Positions 1-9,904 of a DNA stretch of 64,000 nucleotides are shown here, piece by piece (within the stretch, counting starts at the first letter, position 1; each line of letters starts with the position of its first letter). The stretch is taken from contig NZ_JAEUFG010000017.1 of NCBI RefSeq assembly GCF_018588585.1, positions 33,656 through 97,655 of the forward strand, in the 5' to 3' direction. The notes under the pieces are model-generated. The model searched no databases, was not told the DNA's origin, and was given only the letters and a program-made list of their open reading frames with translations. The stretch is from Bacillus sp. SM2101 (GTDB lineage: Bacteria; Bacillota; Bacilli; Bacillales; SM2101). The position numbers and the translations under genes are program-made.

Positions 1-22
1 TACCTATCTCTCGTTTTCAACA

Positions 23-50
23 ATAAACGTTTTGTAATTAAAACGTTTAT
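23..50. terminator. 28-bp inverted repeat followed by a T-run (terminator or operator)
   Basis: Two perfect 11-base arms (ATAAACGTTTT and its complement) are separated by 6 bases and followed at once by a run of T. This fits a weak, AT-rich intrinsic terminator of a gene to the left of the window. The same palindrome, lying 80 bases before an MMPL exporter gene, could instead be the operator of a TetR-type regulator. The sequence does not decide between the two. Confidence 0.45.
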
Positions 51-129
51 TTTTTTTTATTTTTATTTCATTTTATTTTTATTTTTCAATGCTAAATTAA
101 GGACGAATGGATAATAAAGGAGGATTTCG

Positions 130-3100
130 ATGAAGACAATTATAAAATTTCGTTGGGCAATGATTATTTTTTGGTTAATTGTATCTGCTTTATTAATAAC
201 AACAATGCCTAATTTAGATGATTTAGTTAGGGAAAAGGGGCAGCCCAAAATACCAGATGAATATTCATCAGTTGTGTCTAATCAATTACTAGATGACTTG
301 AAGGGTACAACTACAAGTAAAGAAAATATAGACGTCGTCGCCGTCTTTCATGAAGATGAACCTCTTACACCTGCTCAGCTAAATAACATTGAGCAGGAAA
401 TAGCCAATTTACAGAACAAACAAGAGGAACTAGCGATCACTCATATCGCTACACATTTTAAAAACGAAGAATTATTAAATCAATTTGTTTCTGAAGATGG
501 TACAACAGTAATGGCAGTTATCAGTGTAGACAAAGCTGGGAAAAAAGTGAGTGAAGTACGTGAAGAACTAAAAAAGGAATTAAATGGTAGTGAGGTGAAG
601 ACTTATTTAACAGGTAACGAATTTATTAATGAAGATCAAATTCAGAATACAGGAGAAGGTGTTAAAAAAACCGAACTTTTTACAGTTATTTTTATTATCC
701 TTGTATTAATTGTCGTATTTCGTTCTCCAATCACACCGATCATTTCATTATTAATCGTTGCTCTCACTTATATTTGCTCATTAAGTATTGTAGCGCATTT
801 AGTTGATGCATTTGATTTCCCATTTTCAACAACTACACAGACATTTTTAATCTTAGTTTTATTCGGTATTGGTACGGACTATAATATTTTACTATTAAGC
901 AGGTTTAAGGAAGAGCTAAGTAATAATCAAGAAATAACTGAAGCGATAGTCACCACATACAGAACAGCTGGTAAAACAGTTGCATATAGTGGTTTAGCTG
1001 TGTTTATTGGTTTTAGTATATTAGGTTTTGCTCAGTTTTCTGTTTTTCAATCCTCTGTCGCTGTAGCTGTGTCAGTTGCCACGTTATTAGTTGTGTTATA
1101 CACAATGATGCCCTTTTTTATGAGTGTAATTGGTAAATTTATGTTCTGGCCAGTGCAAAAGCAGAAAGGGCATGGTGAAAGCAGACTGTGGTCTATATTA
1201 GGAAAGTTTTCAATGGCTCGTCCAATTATTTCAATTATTATTGTAGTTATGATTACAATCCCATTTTTACTATTGTCTAAAGGAGAGTTATCGTATAACA
1301 GTATAGATGAAGTAAGTGATACGTATGAATCAGTACAAGGCTTTAACATTCTTGCTGAAAAATTTTCACCTGGTAAAGCATTACCTACTACGGTTGTTAT
1401 TGCTGCTGATGAAAGCTTAGATTCTAATGAAAAGTTAGCTCTCATCGATGATTTAACTGCATCCCTTATGAATATAGAGGGAGTGGAAACTGTATACGGA
1501 CCAACAAGACCACAAGGAGAGAAAATAGCAGAGTTATATATTGAAGATCAAGTAGGTGAAGTGAACGAAGGTTTATCAACAGCTAACGATGGACTAATAG
1601 AAATTGCAGATGGATTATCAGGTACGAATGAGAATTTCTCATCACCAAAAGATTTTGCTGATTTAGATAGGCTCATAGATGGCACTGAAGAAGTTGCAAA
1701 TAATATGAAGCAGCTAACAAATGCATTACAGCAAGTTAATAATGGCTCAGAAATTGGTGTACAAGGATCAAGAGAACTAGCTAATGCTGTAGCAACTTTA
1801 GAAAATAACTTAACAAAGCTAGATACATCATTGGCAGGGTTACTTGCAAACTATGAACAGCTTCAAAGTGGGTATGGTTCATTTGCATATGAATACGGTA
1901 ATTTGGAAAAGCAATTAGCATTCATTCAGTCAACAACAATTGAAATGCAAAGCTTAGTTACTCAAATAGAAAGTGCATACCCAGAAGTGGCATCTGACCC
2001 AAATATGTTGGCATTGAATACAGCCATTGATACATTAGCAGTACAGTCTACAGCTTTAACAGATGGTTTGATAGAGCTAAACAATCGATTTTCTTCGACT
2101 AATGATGTGTTTGTTCAAGCAAATGAAGGGCTTGAGCAAATCATAGCAGGACATAATCAATTAGTGACTGCTTCGAAAGAATTGACTCAAGCAGCTTCAG
2201 AGCTTGCTGATGGCTTAGAGATAGGCAGTCTAGGACAATCAGAAATTCTATTTAATATGGAAGGGATAGAAAATGGAATTTTAATGATCAATGATGGCCA
2301 GCAACAACTGAAGAATGAACTAGAGGAATTATCTTCTGGAATGAATGAATTAGAAAAAGGTCTCTCTAAAAGCTCAGAAGGGTTAAACGAAATTTCAGTA
2401 GGACTTCACGATGCAACCAACTATTTAGATAAGGTAACACAATCTGAGGGAACTTCTTCGTTCTTTGTTCCTGAAGAATTACTTGAAGGAGACTATCAGG
2501 ATGTCCTAAATACGTATATGTCTGATGAAAGAAGTACGTTCAAATTGACAGTTGAGTTATCTGTAGATCCGTATTCAACAGAAGCAATTTCAGTCATTAA
2601 TCAACTAAACTCTGTCATTGAAAGTGAACTTGTATCTTCCAATATAATGGGTACAACGTATGCAATAGGTGGGATTTCTTCAATAAATAACGATTTAAAT
2701 ATGATGGCAAACGATGACTTTTCTCGCACAATTATTTTAATGTTAGTAGGAATTTTTGTCGTACTCGTCTTAATTATGAGGGCCTTTTGGATACCAATAT
2801 TTATTATTGCATCTCTTATATTAAGTTATTATACAGCTCTATCAATGACTGATTTACTTTTTGTTCATGTTTTTGGATACAGTGGATTGTCTTGGACCAT
2901 TCCATTCTTTTCATTCATTATGATCATTGCACTTGGAGTCGATTATAGTATTTTCCTAATGATGAGATTTAAAGAAAATATTGAACTTTCAACAATTGAA
3001 GCATTAGTAATTGCTAAAAAACAAATGGGTAAAGTCGTTATTTCAGCTGCTACAATTTTATGTGGAACGTTTGCAGCAATGTATCCAGCAGGTGTGCTGT

Positions 3101-3255
3101 CGTTAACTCAAATGGCTACTGTAGTAATCATTGGTTTAACACTCCTGACTGTCATTATGCTACCTGTTTTTATACCAGCACTTATTTCTTTGCAAACGAA
3201 AATGAATAGAAATCATTTCACCAAAACTAATAGGTCTAAAAGTTTAACAGATTAA
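130..3255 (+). CDS. MMPL/RND-type membrane exporter (YdgH/YdfJ-like)
   Basis: A 1041-residue MMPL-family transporter that probably exports lipids or hydrophobic compounds across the cytoplasmic membrane using the proton gradient. A start helix at residues 8-26 is followed by an extracytoplasmic loop. Next comes a block of about five membrane helices (residues 180-345) with the family signature FGIGTDYNILLLSRF. A second extracytoplasmic region of over 400 residues is rich in repeated GL/DGL/EGL coiled-coil segments. A second helix block (about 860-1020) repeats the signature as ALGVDYSIFLMMRFKE. This duplicated layout is that of MMPL proteins. The long central coil makes it larger than the 724-residue YdfJ and closer to the YdgH type. 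The start is set by AAAGGAGG 8 bases upstream. It is a single gene, convergent with the S41 peptidase. The substrate is unknown. Family confidence is high. Confidence 0.9.
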   Translation: MKTIIKFRWAMIIFWLIVSALLITTMPNLDDLVREKGQPKIPDEYSSVVSNQLLDDLKGTTTSKENIDVVAVFHEDEPLTPAQLNNIEQEIANLQNKQEELAITHIATHFKNEELLNQFVSEDGTTVMAVISVDKAGKKVSEVREELKKELNGSEVKTYLTGNEFINEDQIQNTGEGVKKTELFTVIFIILVLIVVFRSPITPIISLLIVALTYICSLSIVAHLVDAFDFPFSTTTQTFLILVLFGIGTDYNILLLSRFKEELSNNQEITEAIVTTYRTAGKTVAYSGLAVFIGFSILGFAQFSVFQSSVAVAVSVATLLVVLYTMMPFFMSVIGKFMFWPVQKQKGHGESRLWSILGKFSMARPIISIIIVVMITIPFLLLSKGELSYNSIDEVSDTYESVQGFNILAEKFSPGKALPTTVVIAADESLDSNEKLALIDDLTASLMNIEGVETVYGPTRPQGEKIAELYIEDQVGEVNEGLSTANDGLIEIADGLSGTNENFSSPKDFADLDRLIDGTEEVANNMKQLTNALQQVNNGSEIGVQGSRELANAVATLENNLTKLDTSLAGLLANYEQLQSGYGSFAYEYGNLEKQLAFIQSTTIEMQSLVTQIESAYPEVASDPNMLALNTAIDTLAVQSTALTDGLIELNNRFSSTNDVFVQANEGLEQIIAGHNQLVTASKELTQAASELADGLEIGSLGQSEILFNMEGIENGILMINDGQQQLKNELEELSSGMNELEKGLSKSSEGLNEISVGLHDATNYLDKVTQSEGTSSFFVPEELLEGDYQDVLNTYMSDERSTFKLTVELSVDPYSTEAISVINQLNSVIESELVSSNIMGTTYAIGGISSINNDLNMMANDDFSRTIILMLVGIFVVLVLIMRAFWIPIFIIASLILSYYTALSMTDLLFVHVFGYSGLSWTIPFFSFIMIIALGVDYSIFLMMRFKENIELSTIEALVIAKKQMGKVVISAATILCGTFAAMYPAGVLSLTQMATVVIIGLTLLTVIMLPVFIPALISLQTKMNRNHFTKTNRSKSLTD

Positions 3256-3336
3256 TAACTATTTACATGACATTTTTGTGAAAATACAATTAGGTTAAAT
3301 AAGTAACTAGAATCATACATTTAACGAAGATGCAAG

Positions 3337-3391
3337 AGGACATTCATCCTTTTAAAGAATACTGCAATTCATTAAAAGGATAGAATGTCCT
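3337..3391. terminator. Long imperfect hairpin between convergent genes
   Basis: The left arm (3337-3355) and right arm (3372-3391) pair over 19 of 20 positions with one bulged base. Both arms carry AGGACATTC plus ATCCTTTTAA or its complement. It lies between the 3' ends of the MMPL gene and the S41 peptidase gene, so a bidirectional terminator is the likely role. It lacks a clear T-run on either side, so a small repeat unit is an alternative. Confidence 0.45.
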
Positions 3392-3444
3392 TATACTTAA
3401 CGACATATAGGTTAGTTATAAAAAAGTTAGATAGCTATTAATCT

Positions 3445-4332
3445 TCATTCACTTTGTTGTAAATGTGCTATAGCTTTGTCTAAGGCATCTTCAGGAGCAC
3501 ATTTGATATTTGGAATGACACCTTCGCCCTCCCAGTTAGAACCGGTTATTTCAACAATAGGTTCCCCAGTTGAAATAGATAGTCTTATTCCATCAGTTAA
3601 TGGATAATACGTATTTCTATTTGCAGCTCCTGCTGAAGGTTCACCTACAATAATTGCTTTCTCATGAGCTAGGAGTACATAAGTAAAGTACTCAGCTGCT
3701 GATCCAGTTTTACAGTTAATTAATATGTAAAGTGGATGATTTAGTTTGCGTTTGCCAACAACAAAAGGATGGGTGAAAGTTTGGAAATCTTTTATATTCA
3801 TATCATGAGTAGTAGATAGTAGTATAGGTTCATCATCAAAAAAGTAGCTAAGTATGTATTCTCCTAGCTCTCCATATCCCCCACGATTGTGACGTAAATC
3901 AATAATTGTTGCATCCGTATTTTCTAACATTTTCATCGCTGCAATGGCTGTATCTATACCTCTATCAGGATTCATAAACTGTGTTATTTTCATGTAACCG
4001 ATATTATTTGGCATAACCTTTACTTCGGTAAACCCAAAGTTGTTTGTTCTTTCTGATTCCAGTTCTTTTTTTAGCCAATCCTCCTCTAGAAAGTTACCAT
4101 CTTCTTGATCAGTGAATAAATCAATGTATAAATGCTTGTCTCCACTAAGCTGCATCAACATCTCTGTTACAAATGTAGCAAATTCGCTTAGGGATTTAAT
4201 ATTTTTAAAATCGTCAGAATTCTTTTCCCGTAAGCCACTTAGTAATTTTTCTTTTTTAGATGCAACAACGTAATGCTGCTCTAACAGTTCTATCACTTTT
4301 GAAAAGTGATTAAATAAAATTTCTTTGTCCAT
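3445..4332 (-). CDS. S41-family peptidase (tail-specific/C-terminal processing protease type)
   Basis: A 295-residue protein of the S41 serine protease family. The N-terminal roughly 95 residues are a helical pre-domain. The catalytic core follows, with the strand-turn DLRHNRGGYGE and the nucleophile region KTGSAAEYF (Ser of GSAAE), then VGEPSAGAAN. There is no signal peptide and no PDZ domain, so it resembles the small cytoplasmic S41 proteins of Bacillus and not the exported CtpA/CtpB proteases. The ATG start has GGAGG 7 bases upstream. It stands alone, convergent with the MMPL gene. The natural substrate is unknown. Family assignment is firm; activity is inferred. Confidence 0.87.
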   Translation of the reverse strand: MDKEILFNHFSKVIELLEQHYVVASKKEKLLSGLREKNSDDFKNIKSLSEFATFVTEMLMQLSGDKHLYIDLFTDQEDGNFLEEDWLKKELESERTNNFGFTEVKVMPNNIGYMKITQFMNPDRGIDTAIAAMKMLENTDATIIDLRHNRGGYGELGEYILSYFFDDEPILLSTTHDMNIKDFQTFTHPFVVGKRKLNHPLYILINCKTGSAAEYFTYVLLAHEKAIIVGEPSAGAANRNTYYPLTDGIRLSISTGEPIVEITGSNWEGEGVIPNIKCAPEDALDKAIAHLQQSE

Positions 4333-4532
4333 CGAATAACCTCCATCTTTTATGATTGTTTTCGCATGTGTGCCAAGTTGAACAAGGCTTTACTTTTGAT
4401 TTTAACATCAACATATCATAAAAAACTAATTATTTACAAAATTATAAATAAAGAGAAAGTTATTTTGTTATGATAAACTTATTTATATAAATTACAAAAT
4501 ATTCCTGTTGTTTAGTAAAGGGGGTATACACA

Positions 4533-5015
4533 ATTAAAAAGCTAGTACTTTTTTTATGCTGTTTTTTACTAGTTGCTTGTAACCAATTCAAAGAGCCAAG
4601 CTTTCATATTAGAGTGAACGTAGCAAATTTAACTGAAGAAGAATATCAATATGTAGGAACAGGAGATTTAGTCAATCCAACAATAAATGATTTTAGAAAA
4701 TTGATATTTCACTTTGAAATAGACTCTAAGCATAACGTTATAGACTTAAATATTGATACCCCAGAATATGGAGAATGGAAAAATGCAATTAATGCTATTG
4801 ACGAGCAGAGGTATTGGTACGGTAAAGGTAGTTCTCAAACTAACGCAACCTATAAATATGATTTTGTCTTTTATGCGAAGGGCTTAACAGAGAATGATAT
4901 TACAAAAGCTTTTGATGAAATGATCATTTCAGTTACTTGGAAGAAGGATCATGGAGTTGAACAAATAAGAGAATTTTTCATTAGTAACCTAATAGTGTTT
5001 GATGGTGAAAGCTAA
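4533..5015 (+). CDS. Small predicted lipoprotein with an apparent ATT start codon
   Basis: The reading frame encodes a clean lipoprotein signal: basic KK, a hydrophobic stretch LVLFLCCFLL, then the lipobox LVAC followed by Asn. A 144-residue mature domain of unknown family, rich in acidic residues and Tyr/Trp, follows. The frame has no ATG, GTG or TTG between the upstream stop (4488-4490) and the lipobox. The only codon placed correctly after the strong site AAAGGGGG (4517-4524) is ATT at 4533, 8 bases downstream. The first conventional start in frame, GTG at 4614, would remove the whole signal peptide. Either translation starts at ATT, as known for infC, or a former ATG was mutated and the gene is crippled. 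Function is not recognised; it is probably anchored to the outer face of the membrane. Confidence 0.7.
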   Translation: MKKLVLFLCCFLLVACNQFKEPSFHIRVNVANLTEEEYQYVGTGDLVNPTINDFRKLIFHFEIDSKHNVIDLNIDTPEYGEWKNAINAIDEQRYWYGKGSSQTNATYKYDFVFYAKGLTENDITKAFDEMIISVTWKKDHGVEQIREFFISNLIVFDGES

Positions 5016-5083
5016 GCTAGTAAAAGCTGGTTACTATAGAAATACAGCTTGAACTAGAGTCTTCAGGATAGGAGGAACTTAAA

Positions 5084-5528
5084 TTGAAAATCATTGAAAA
5101 TAAAAACGGTTTACAGTTTCTTGATTTTATTAATTGCAACGAAGATGAAGAAATATGAACCGCGTAGCGGTTCTTTTGCGGTAATCATATGTGGAGAGCG
5201 TATTCTTTTATGCTATAACGTATGGAGAAATCAATGGGAGATACCAGCAGGTAGAAGAGAAGAAGGTGAAACCCCGAAGCAGTGTGCTATAAGAGAGTTG
5301 TTTGAGGAAACAGGACAAGAAGTAAATGATTTATCATTTAAAGGTTTACTTAAGGTGAAAAATAAACATAGTGGTGAAGTAAAGTATAATCCTGTTTATT
5401 ACTCAACAGTAGATAAATTGCAACCTTTCAGAGATAACGATGAAACTTCAGAAATTATGCTATGGAATTATAAGGATAATATTAGGAATGTTGATCTCGT
5501 AGATATACAAATTCTAGATTTTATCTAA
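5084..5528 (+). pseudogene. Nudix hydrolase gene with a +1 frameshift
   Basis: An N-terminal segment starts at TTG 5084 behind GGAGG (5071-5075) and reads KIIENKNGLQFLDFINCNE before a TGA at 5156. The rest of the protein continues one base out of phase from about 5151 (KYEPRSGSFAV...). Together they give a normal-length Nudix protein of about 148 residues. The Nudix box is intact at 5248-5316: G-x5-E-x7-REL-x-EETG. One surplus base in the A-rich stretch at 5150-5154 explains the break. The downstream frame also has a TTG at 5094, but no ribosome binding site fits it. The gene is therefore probably inactivated, unless the extra base is an assembly error or is bypassed by slippage. Nudix enzymes hydrolyse nucleoside diphosphate derivatives; the substrate is not predictable here. 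Confidence 0.78.
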
Positions 5529-5574
5529 TTTTTTTGCATATACGTTGCTGCTATTTACTTAATTGACAATCCCC

Positions 5575-5700
5575 ATGATGATGTTTTACTAAGCAACAAT
5601 AAATGCGAAAACACCTTCAACTAATAGGAGTGTTATGTCATTTCGTATCGTATCGTAAAAATAAGAAAAGGTGTAACGATTATTAGTTGTAGACGTCTAA
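5575..5700. repeat. Degenerate copy of the GGCTGTTTTCGCA-type intergenic repeat
   Basis: The 330-base gap between the Nudix gene and the LTA-synthase gene holds no coding frame. It does carry pieces shared with better copies elsewhere in the window: AACAATAAATGCGAAAACA and AAGAAAAGGTGTAACGAT, in minus orientation. The copy is rearranged and incomplete. Confidence 0.4.
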
Positions 5701-5858
5701 TATTTCATAGTACATACACGAAGTAGGATATTTCCATTCTAAAAAGATATTATTTTAGTAAATTATGGGTAGAAAACAATAAATAACAATGCTAAAATCA
5801 TAATTAAAAATACAAAAATTCCCTTTGTAGGTGCCATGAATTTGGGAGGAATTTAGGG

Positions 5859-7745
5859 ATGAATAAATCATCATTGTTAAAGATGTCATTCGTATTCGCC
5901 GCCACAACTTTATTATGGCTGAAGACATATATTGTCTATAAAACTAGCTTTGATTTAAAGGTTGAATCTTGGAAGCAAGAATTTATCCTATTTATAAATC
6001 CGCTAAGCTTTTTACTTATTATTTTTGGAATTGCACTGTTTATTAATATCAAGAAACGTAATCGTTATTTAATTGTTACAAGCTTCATAGTTTCATTCGT
6101 GTTGTATGCAAATGTGTTGTATTATAGGGAATTTTCAGATTTTATTACAATGCCATTACTTTTCCAAACTAGCAATATAAAGGATCTACATAATAGTATT
6201 TTTGAGCTATTGCATGTGACTGATATTTTTATGTTTGTCGATGTGCTTGTGTTATATTGCATTATGCGTCACAGGAATAAGGGATCTAATGAAATCATTT
6301 ATACGAAGAAAGATAAACGAGCCTATTTCATATTAGTTACAAGCATTGCTTTAGTTAATTTAGTACTTGCGGAAACGGAAAGACCGCAGCTGTTAACGCG
6401 TACATTTGACAGAGAAATAATAGTGAAGAACATCGGGTCATACAATTACCACATTTACGATCTTTTGTTAACATCTAAAACAAAAGCACAAAGAGCATTT
6501 GCAGATAGTAGTGAGTTTGTTGAAATAGAAAATTATATAAAAGCAAATTACAAAGAACCAAATCAAGACTTTTTTGATATCGCAAAAGGTCGTAATGTGA
6601 TTATCGTTTCAATGGAATCTTTGCAAAATTTTGTGATAAATGAAACAATTAATGGGGAAGAAATTACGCCTTTTTTAAATGAATTTGTGAAAGAAAGCTA
6701 TTATTTTGATAATTTTTATCATCAAACGGGTCAGGGAAAAACTTCTGATAGTGAGTTTTTAGTTGAGAATTCATTATACCCTTTAGGTAGGGGGGCAGTA
6801 TTTTTTACTCATTCAGAAAATGAATATCGTGCGACACCAGAAATCTTGAAAGAAGAAAATTATTATTCAGCGGTATTCCATGCGAATAAAAAAAGCTTTT
6901 GGAATAGAGATGTAATGTACCCTAACCTAGGCTATGATCGTTATTTCTCATTAATTGATTTTGATGTTAATGAGAACAATTCAATTGGTTGGGGGTTAAA
7001 GGATGCAGAGTTCTTTTCCCAATCTGTAGATATATTAAAGACACTACCGCAGCCGTTTTATACAAAGTTTATTACGTTAACAAATCATTTTCCGTTTGTA
7101 CTTGAAGAAGAGGATAAGATGGTAGATGAGTTTACGTCTAATAGCCGGACAGTTAATCGATATTTTCCAACTGTGCGATATATGGATGAGGCTCTTAAAG
7201 ATTTCGTTGAATTACTAAAGCAAGAAGGCATATATGAAAATTCGATTCTCGTATTCTATGGCGATCACTATGGAATTTCCGAAAATCATAAAAAAGCTAT
7301 GGGAGAGTTTTTAGGAAAAGAAATGACACCATTTGATGTAGTGAATTTACAAAAAGTCCCTTTAATAATTCATATACCGGGAATTACAGATGAAAATCCA
7401 CTTGTAGTTTCGAAAGTATCAGGACAAATAGATGTGAAGCCGACACTTTTGCACTTATTGGGGATTGAAACAAAAAATGACGTTCATTTTGGTGCTGATA
7501 TCTTCTCGACAAAAAAGAGTGACCTTACTGTCTTGAGAGATGGAAGCTTTATAACGGAGGATTATATATATACAAAATCTATATGTTTTGACAAACGTAC
7601 TGGAGCAAAAACGACTAGTTCTAGCTGTGAACCATATGAAGAAAAAGTAAAACATGAGCTAGAATACTCAGATAACATTGTTTATGGAGACTTATTAAGG
7701 TTCTATGATGGGACATCATATAATGAGGCTTTAACTGGTCAATGA
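5859..7745 (+). CDS. LTA synthase family sulfatase (lipoteichoic acid synthase/primase-like)
   Basis: A 628-residue membrane-anchored alkaline-phosphatase-superfamily enzyme of the LtaS/YfnI/YqgS/YvgJ group. These transfer glycerol phosphate from phosphatidylglycerol to build or prime lipoteichoic acid outside the membrane. Five N-terminal membrane helices (about residues 8-180) precede the extracellular catalytic domain. Visible active-site elements are the metal-binding Glu in VSMESLQN (about residue 252), the catalytic Thr in QGKTSDSEF (about 294), a Trp/Arg substrate-site motif FWNRDVMY, and the metal pair in YGDHYG (about 468). The C-terminal tail is shorter than in full LtaS. A GGGAGGAA site precedes the ATG. 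It is monocistronic, with a strong terminator at 7833. Which paralogue it represents cannot be decided without alignment. Confidence 0.9.
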   Translation: MNKSSLLKMSFVFAATTLLWLKTYIVYKTSFDLKVESWKQEFILFINPLSFLLIIFGIALFINIKKRNRYLIVTSFIVSFVLYANVLYYREFSDFITMPLLFQTSNIKDLHNSIFELLHVTDIFMFVDVLVLYCIMRHRNKGSNEIIYTKKDKRAYFILVTSIALVNLVLAETERPQLLTRTFDREIIVKNIGSYNYHIYDLLLTSKTKAQRAFADSSEFVEIENYIKANYKEPNQDFFDIAKGRNVIIVSMESLQNFVINETINGEEITPFLNEFVKESYYFDNFYHQTGQGKTSDSEFLVENSLYPLGRGAVFFTHSENEYRATPEILKEENYYSAVFHANKKSFWNRDVMYPNLGYDRYFSLIDFDVNENNSIGWGLKDAEFFSQSVDILKTLPQPFYTKFITLTNHFPFVLEEEDKMVDEFTSNSRTVNRYFPTVRYMDEALKDFVELLKQEGIYENSILVFYGDHYGISENHKKAMGEFLGKEMTPFDVVNLQKVPLIIHIPGITDENPLVVSKVSGQIDVKPTLLHLLGIETKNDVHFGADIFSTKKSDLTVLRDGSFITEDYIYTKSICFDKRTGAKTTSSSCEPYEEKVKHELEYSDNIVYGDLLRFYDGTSYNEALTGQ

Positions 7746-7832
7746 TGAAGCTTCTAGAAAAGTTAAGGTATTTGATCAAAGCTTTCAATATGACACCTAG
7801 TAAGTAGTAGGTAGCACAAAGAATTTAACTAT

Positions 7833-7884
7833 AAATAAGTCATGCATATTAGCTAAAAGCTACATGCATGACTTATTTATTTTG
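7833..7884 (+). terminator. Intrinsic terminator after the LTA-synthase-type gene
   Basis: Perfect 15-base arms AAATAAGTCATGCAT / ATGCATGACTTATTT enclose an inner AGCT/AGCT hairpin and are followed by ATTTTGG. It lies 88 bases after the stop codon. Confidence 0.75.
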
Positions 7885-7959
7885 GTTGTTTTTGTATTAG
7901 CCGCTTTTTGTAAAAGTTACTATGATGAGGTTTGAACCTTACCACAAAAGGATTATAAA

Positions 7960-8060
7960 AAAAAGGTGACCAGATTTAGTTGTATACGTGTAGATATCTT
8001 AGTAAGACTCCGTAAACTAAAGTATCTTTTCTTCGAAAAACAATAACATTACCACTAAAT
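7960..8060. repeat. Decayed copy of the intergenic repeat family
   Basis: This part of the 396-base gap contains AAAAGGTGACCAGATTTAG, TTGTATACGTG and a following TATCTTTTCTTCG. The blocks are shared with the family but shuffled. No gene is seen in the gap. Confidence 0.35.
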
Positions 8061-8141
8061 TTCATTTTGTTATTCATTAAGAGACTTGTTGTTAATACCT
8101 ATGCTAAAGCTACTCTTTTTAACTGAAAGATATATGGGTGT

Positions 8142-9068
8142 TTAGTCATGAATGACAGTTGATTTCTGCGTCATTTGTTTAGGTATATTTATGCCCTTTA
8201 TATTTGCTCCGACAACACCTATGATAATCATAATAGTGCCAATCAAGTGATAAGTGTAAAATGTTTCATGCAGAATGAAAACACCTGCAAGTATACTTAC
8301 AATTGTTGAAAGGTTCATAAATACAACAGATTGTGAAGCTTTCATTCTAGATACCATGTAATTGCTTAAGAAAGATGTAACTACAGAAGATAAAATCGCT
8401 AAGTATAACATCGGTAAAATAAAATTGGCTTTTAATAAGACTGTAAAATCAGCTTTTTCAGGTGAGACAAAAAGTACTAAATTAAACATGATCATGCCCA
8501 TGCCCATCATTGCATACGTTAATTCAATTGGTGAAAATTGTTTAGAAAACTTTCTTGCCAATACAGTATAAAAAGCCATTGATACAACAGATAAAAAGAT
8601 GAGTATAATACCAAGCATATTTGCTTCACCGTCAACGCCTTTCATAACAGTAATGTAACTTACACCACCCACGGAAAGCAGAATAGAAGCTTTCTGTATT
8701 GTTGTCGTGCTCTCTTTTAACAAGATAGTTGCGAATAACATGACAAAAATGGGGACTAAGGCTGTAATAATACCAGCTTCACTGGAAGAAGCATATTTCA
8801 TTCCATAAGTTTGAAATGAAAAAGAAAGTACAGGTTGAACGATTGAGAATAATATAAGTGGGAGTACGGGTTTATGTCGAAAATCTACGCGTATTACTTT
8901 TAATAAAATAAATGCTGTCATGACAATAAATGCAATAGTAAAACGGTAGGATAATATAGCTAAAGGTGAAGTTTCACTTACAATATTTTTTAAAAATAAA
9001 AAGCTGAAACCGACTATGCCAGCACTTAATATACCTGCCACTATAGGTAATAGATTATATTGTTTCAT
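8142..9068 (-). CDS. EamA/DMT-family transporter
   Basis: A 308-residue integral membrane protein with ten predicted helices arranged as two EamA repeats (about residues 8-140 and 150-290). The first repeat carries the family-typical SPLAILSYRF and a GIITALVPIF helix. The second begins GIILIFLSVVSMAFYTVLAR. DMT transporters of this type export metabolites or toxic compounds; the substrate is unknown. The ATG is preceded by AGGAGG. The protein ends in a short polar tail. It is flanked by repeat-rich gaps and appears monocistronic, with no neighbour that suggests a substrate. Confidence 0.9.
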   Translation of the reverse strand: MKQYNLLPIVAGILSAGIVGFSFLFLKNIVSETSPLAILSYRFTIAFIVMTAFILLKVIRVDFRHKPVLPLILFSIVQPVLSFSFQTYGMKYASSSEAGIITALVPIFVMLFATILLKESTTTIQKASILLSVGGVSYITVMKGVDGEANMLGIILIFLSVVSMAFYTVLARKFSKQFSPIELTYAMMGMGMIMFNLVLFVSPEKADFTVLLKANFILPMLYLAILSSVVTSFLSNYMVSRMKASQSVVFMNLSTIVSILAGVFILHETFYTYHLIGTIMIIIGVVGANIKGINIPKQMTQKSTVIHD

Positions 9069-9219
9069 CTTTCATTCCTCCTAGTTGCTATCTCTTATGT
9101 ATAGCATACTTAAAGGGAGCTTATCGTACATCAATGAATAGGATGAACATGGTCTACTACTTTAGCCTGAGGTACTCATCTAGTTGATATTTACATAAAA
9201 ACTACCGTTGCGACTGATC

Positions 9220-9366
9220 TTCATATGCTTACGTTTTTTCGAGCTTTGTGCCATCCTTCCTTAAATTAGTATTTTTATCTAGATGTTGTTGTTTTTAAAT
9301 GAAAAGATGCCAAGAATACTAGCTGTTTACGTGTTTATTCTTAGTACGATAAACACGTAAACAGCT
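9220..9366. repeat. Intergenic repeat copy ending in a perfect 18-bp palindrome
   Basis: The 836-base gap before the two-component genes contains no convincing coding frame and is largely repeat material. Here AAAAGATGCCAAGAATACTAG (family block, minus orientation) leads into arms 9321-9338 and 9349-9366 (AGCTGTTTACGTGTTTAT and its complement) with a 10-base loop. The arms pair perfectly, unlike in other copies. Confidence 0.6.
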
Positions 9367-9610
9367 TTTACTTATGTGTTATTATCTTGACATCATTAGT
9401 TAATGTTTAAGGTTACTTATTCTGAACTAAGCTAAAAAAGGTAATAAAACATATAACACTACAAATAATATATTGATATAATTAATATGAAATACCATTT
9501 TATAACATTATATTTTCTTATATTACAAACACCTTTAGCAATTTCTTTGTTGCTTTTTTATTTTAATTTGAGTTATTGATGTGTATATATAAATGATTTT
9601 TACAGTCATT

Positions 9611-9692
9611 AAAAAAGAAAAGGTGTCCCGAACGATAGTTGTTTTCATGTTTAGCTGTTATTACGATAAACAACAATGACTGCGAAAACAGT
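9611..9692 (-). repeat. Partial copy of the intergenic repeat (minus orientation)
   Basis: The stretch reads GAAAAGGTGTCCCGAACG, then TTACGATAAACAACAATGAC, then TGCGAAAACAGTGC. This is the half-element that ends in GCGAAAACAGCC in the best copies. Confidence 0.6.
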
Positions 9693-9904
9693 GCTATGTT
9701 AAAGAGTTAAACACAAATTTAGTAAGCATTGCAGAATATTATGGTGTATTCCTATAGAAGTTATAAAACAAAGCTTATGAAAGAACATTTACAAAGCTTA
9801 AGGTGATTGTATACTTTCCTTAAGAAATTCTTCATATTTTTCTAATCCAAATGTTAAGAAATGACAAGTATAATAATGAGCAAATGAGTAGGAGATGAGG
9901 TGTA

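Noticed and set aside
1047..1445. Open frame opposite the MMPL gene
   Set aside because: Lies fully antisense to a strong coding frame, has no ribosome binding site and low-complexity composition.
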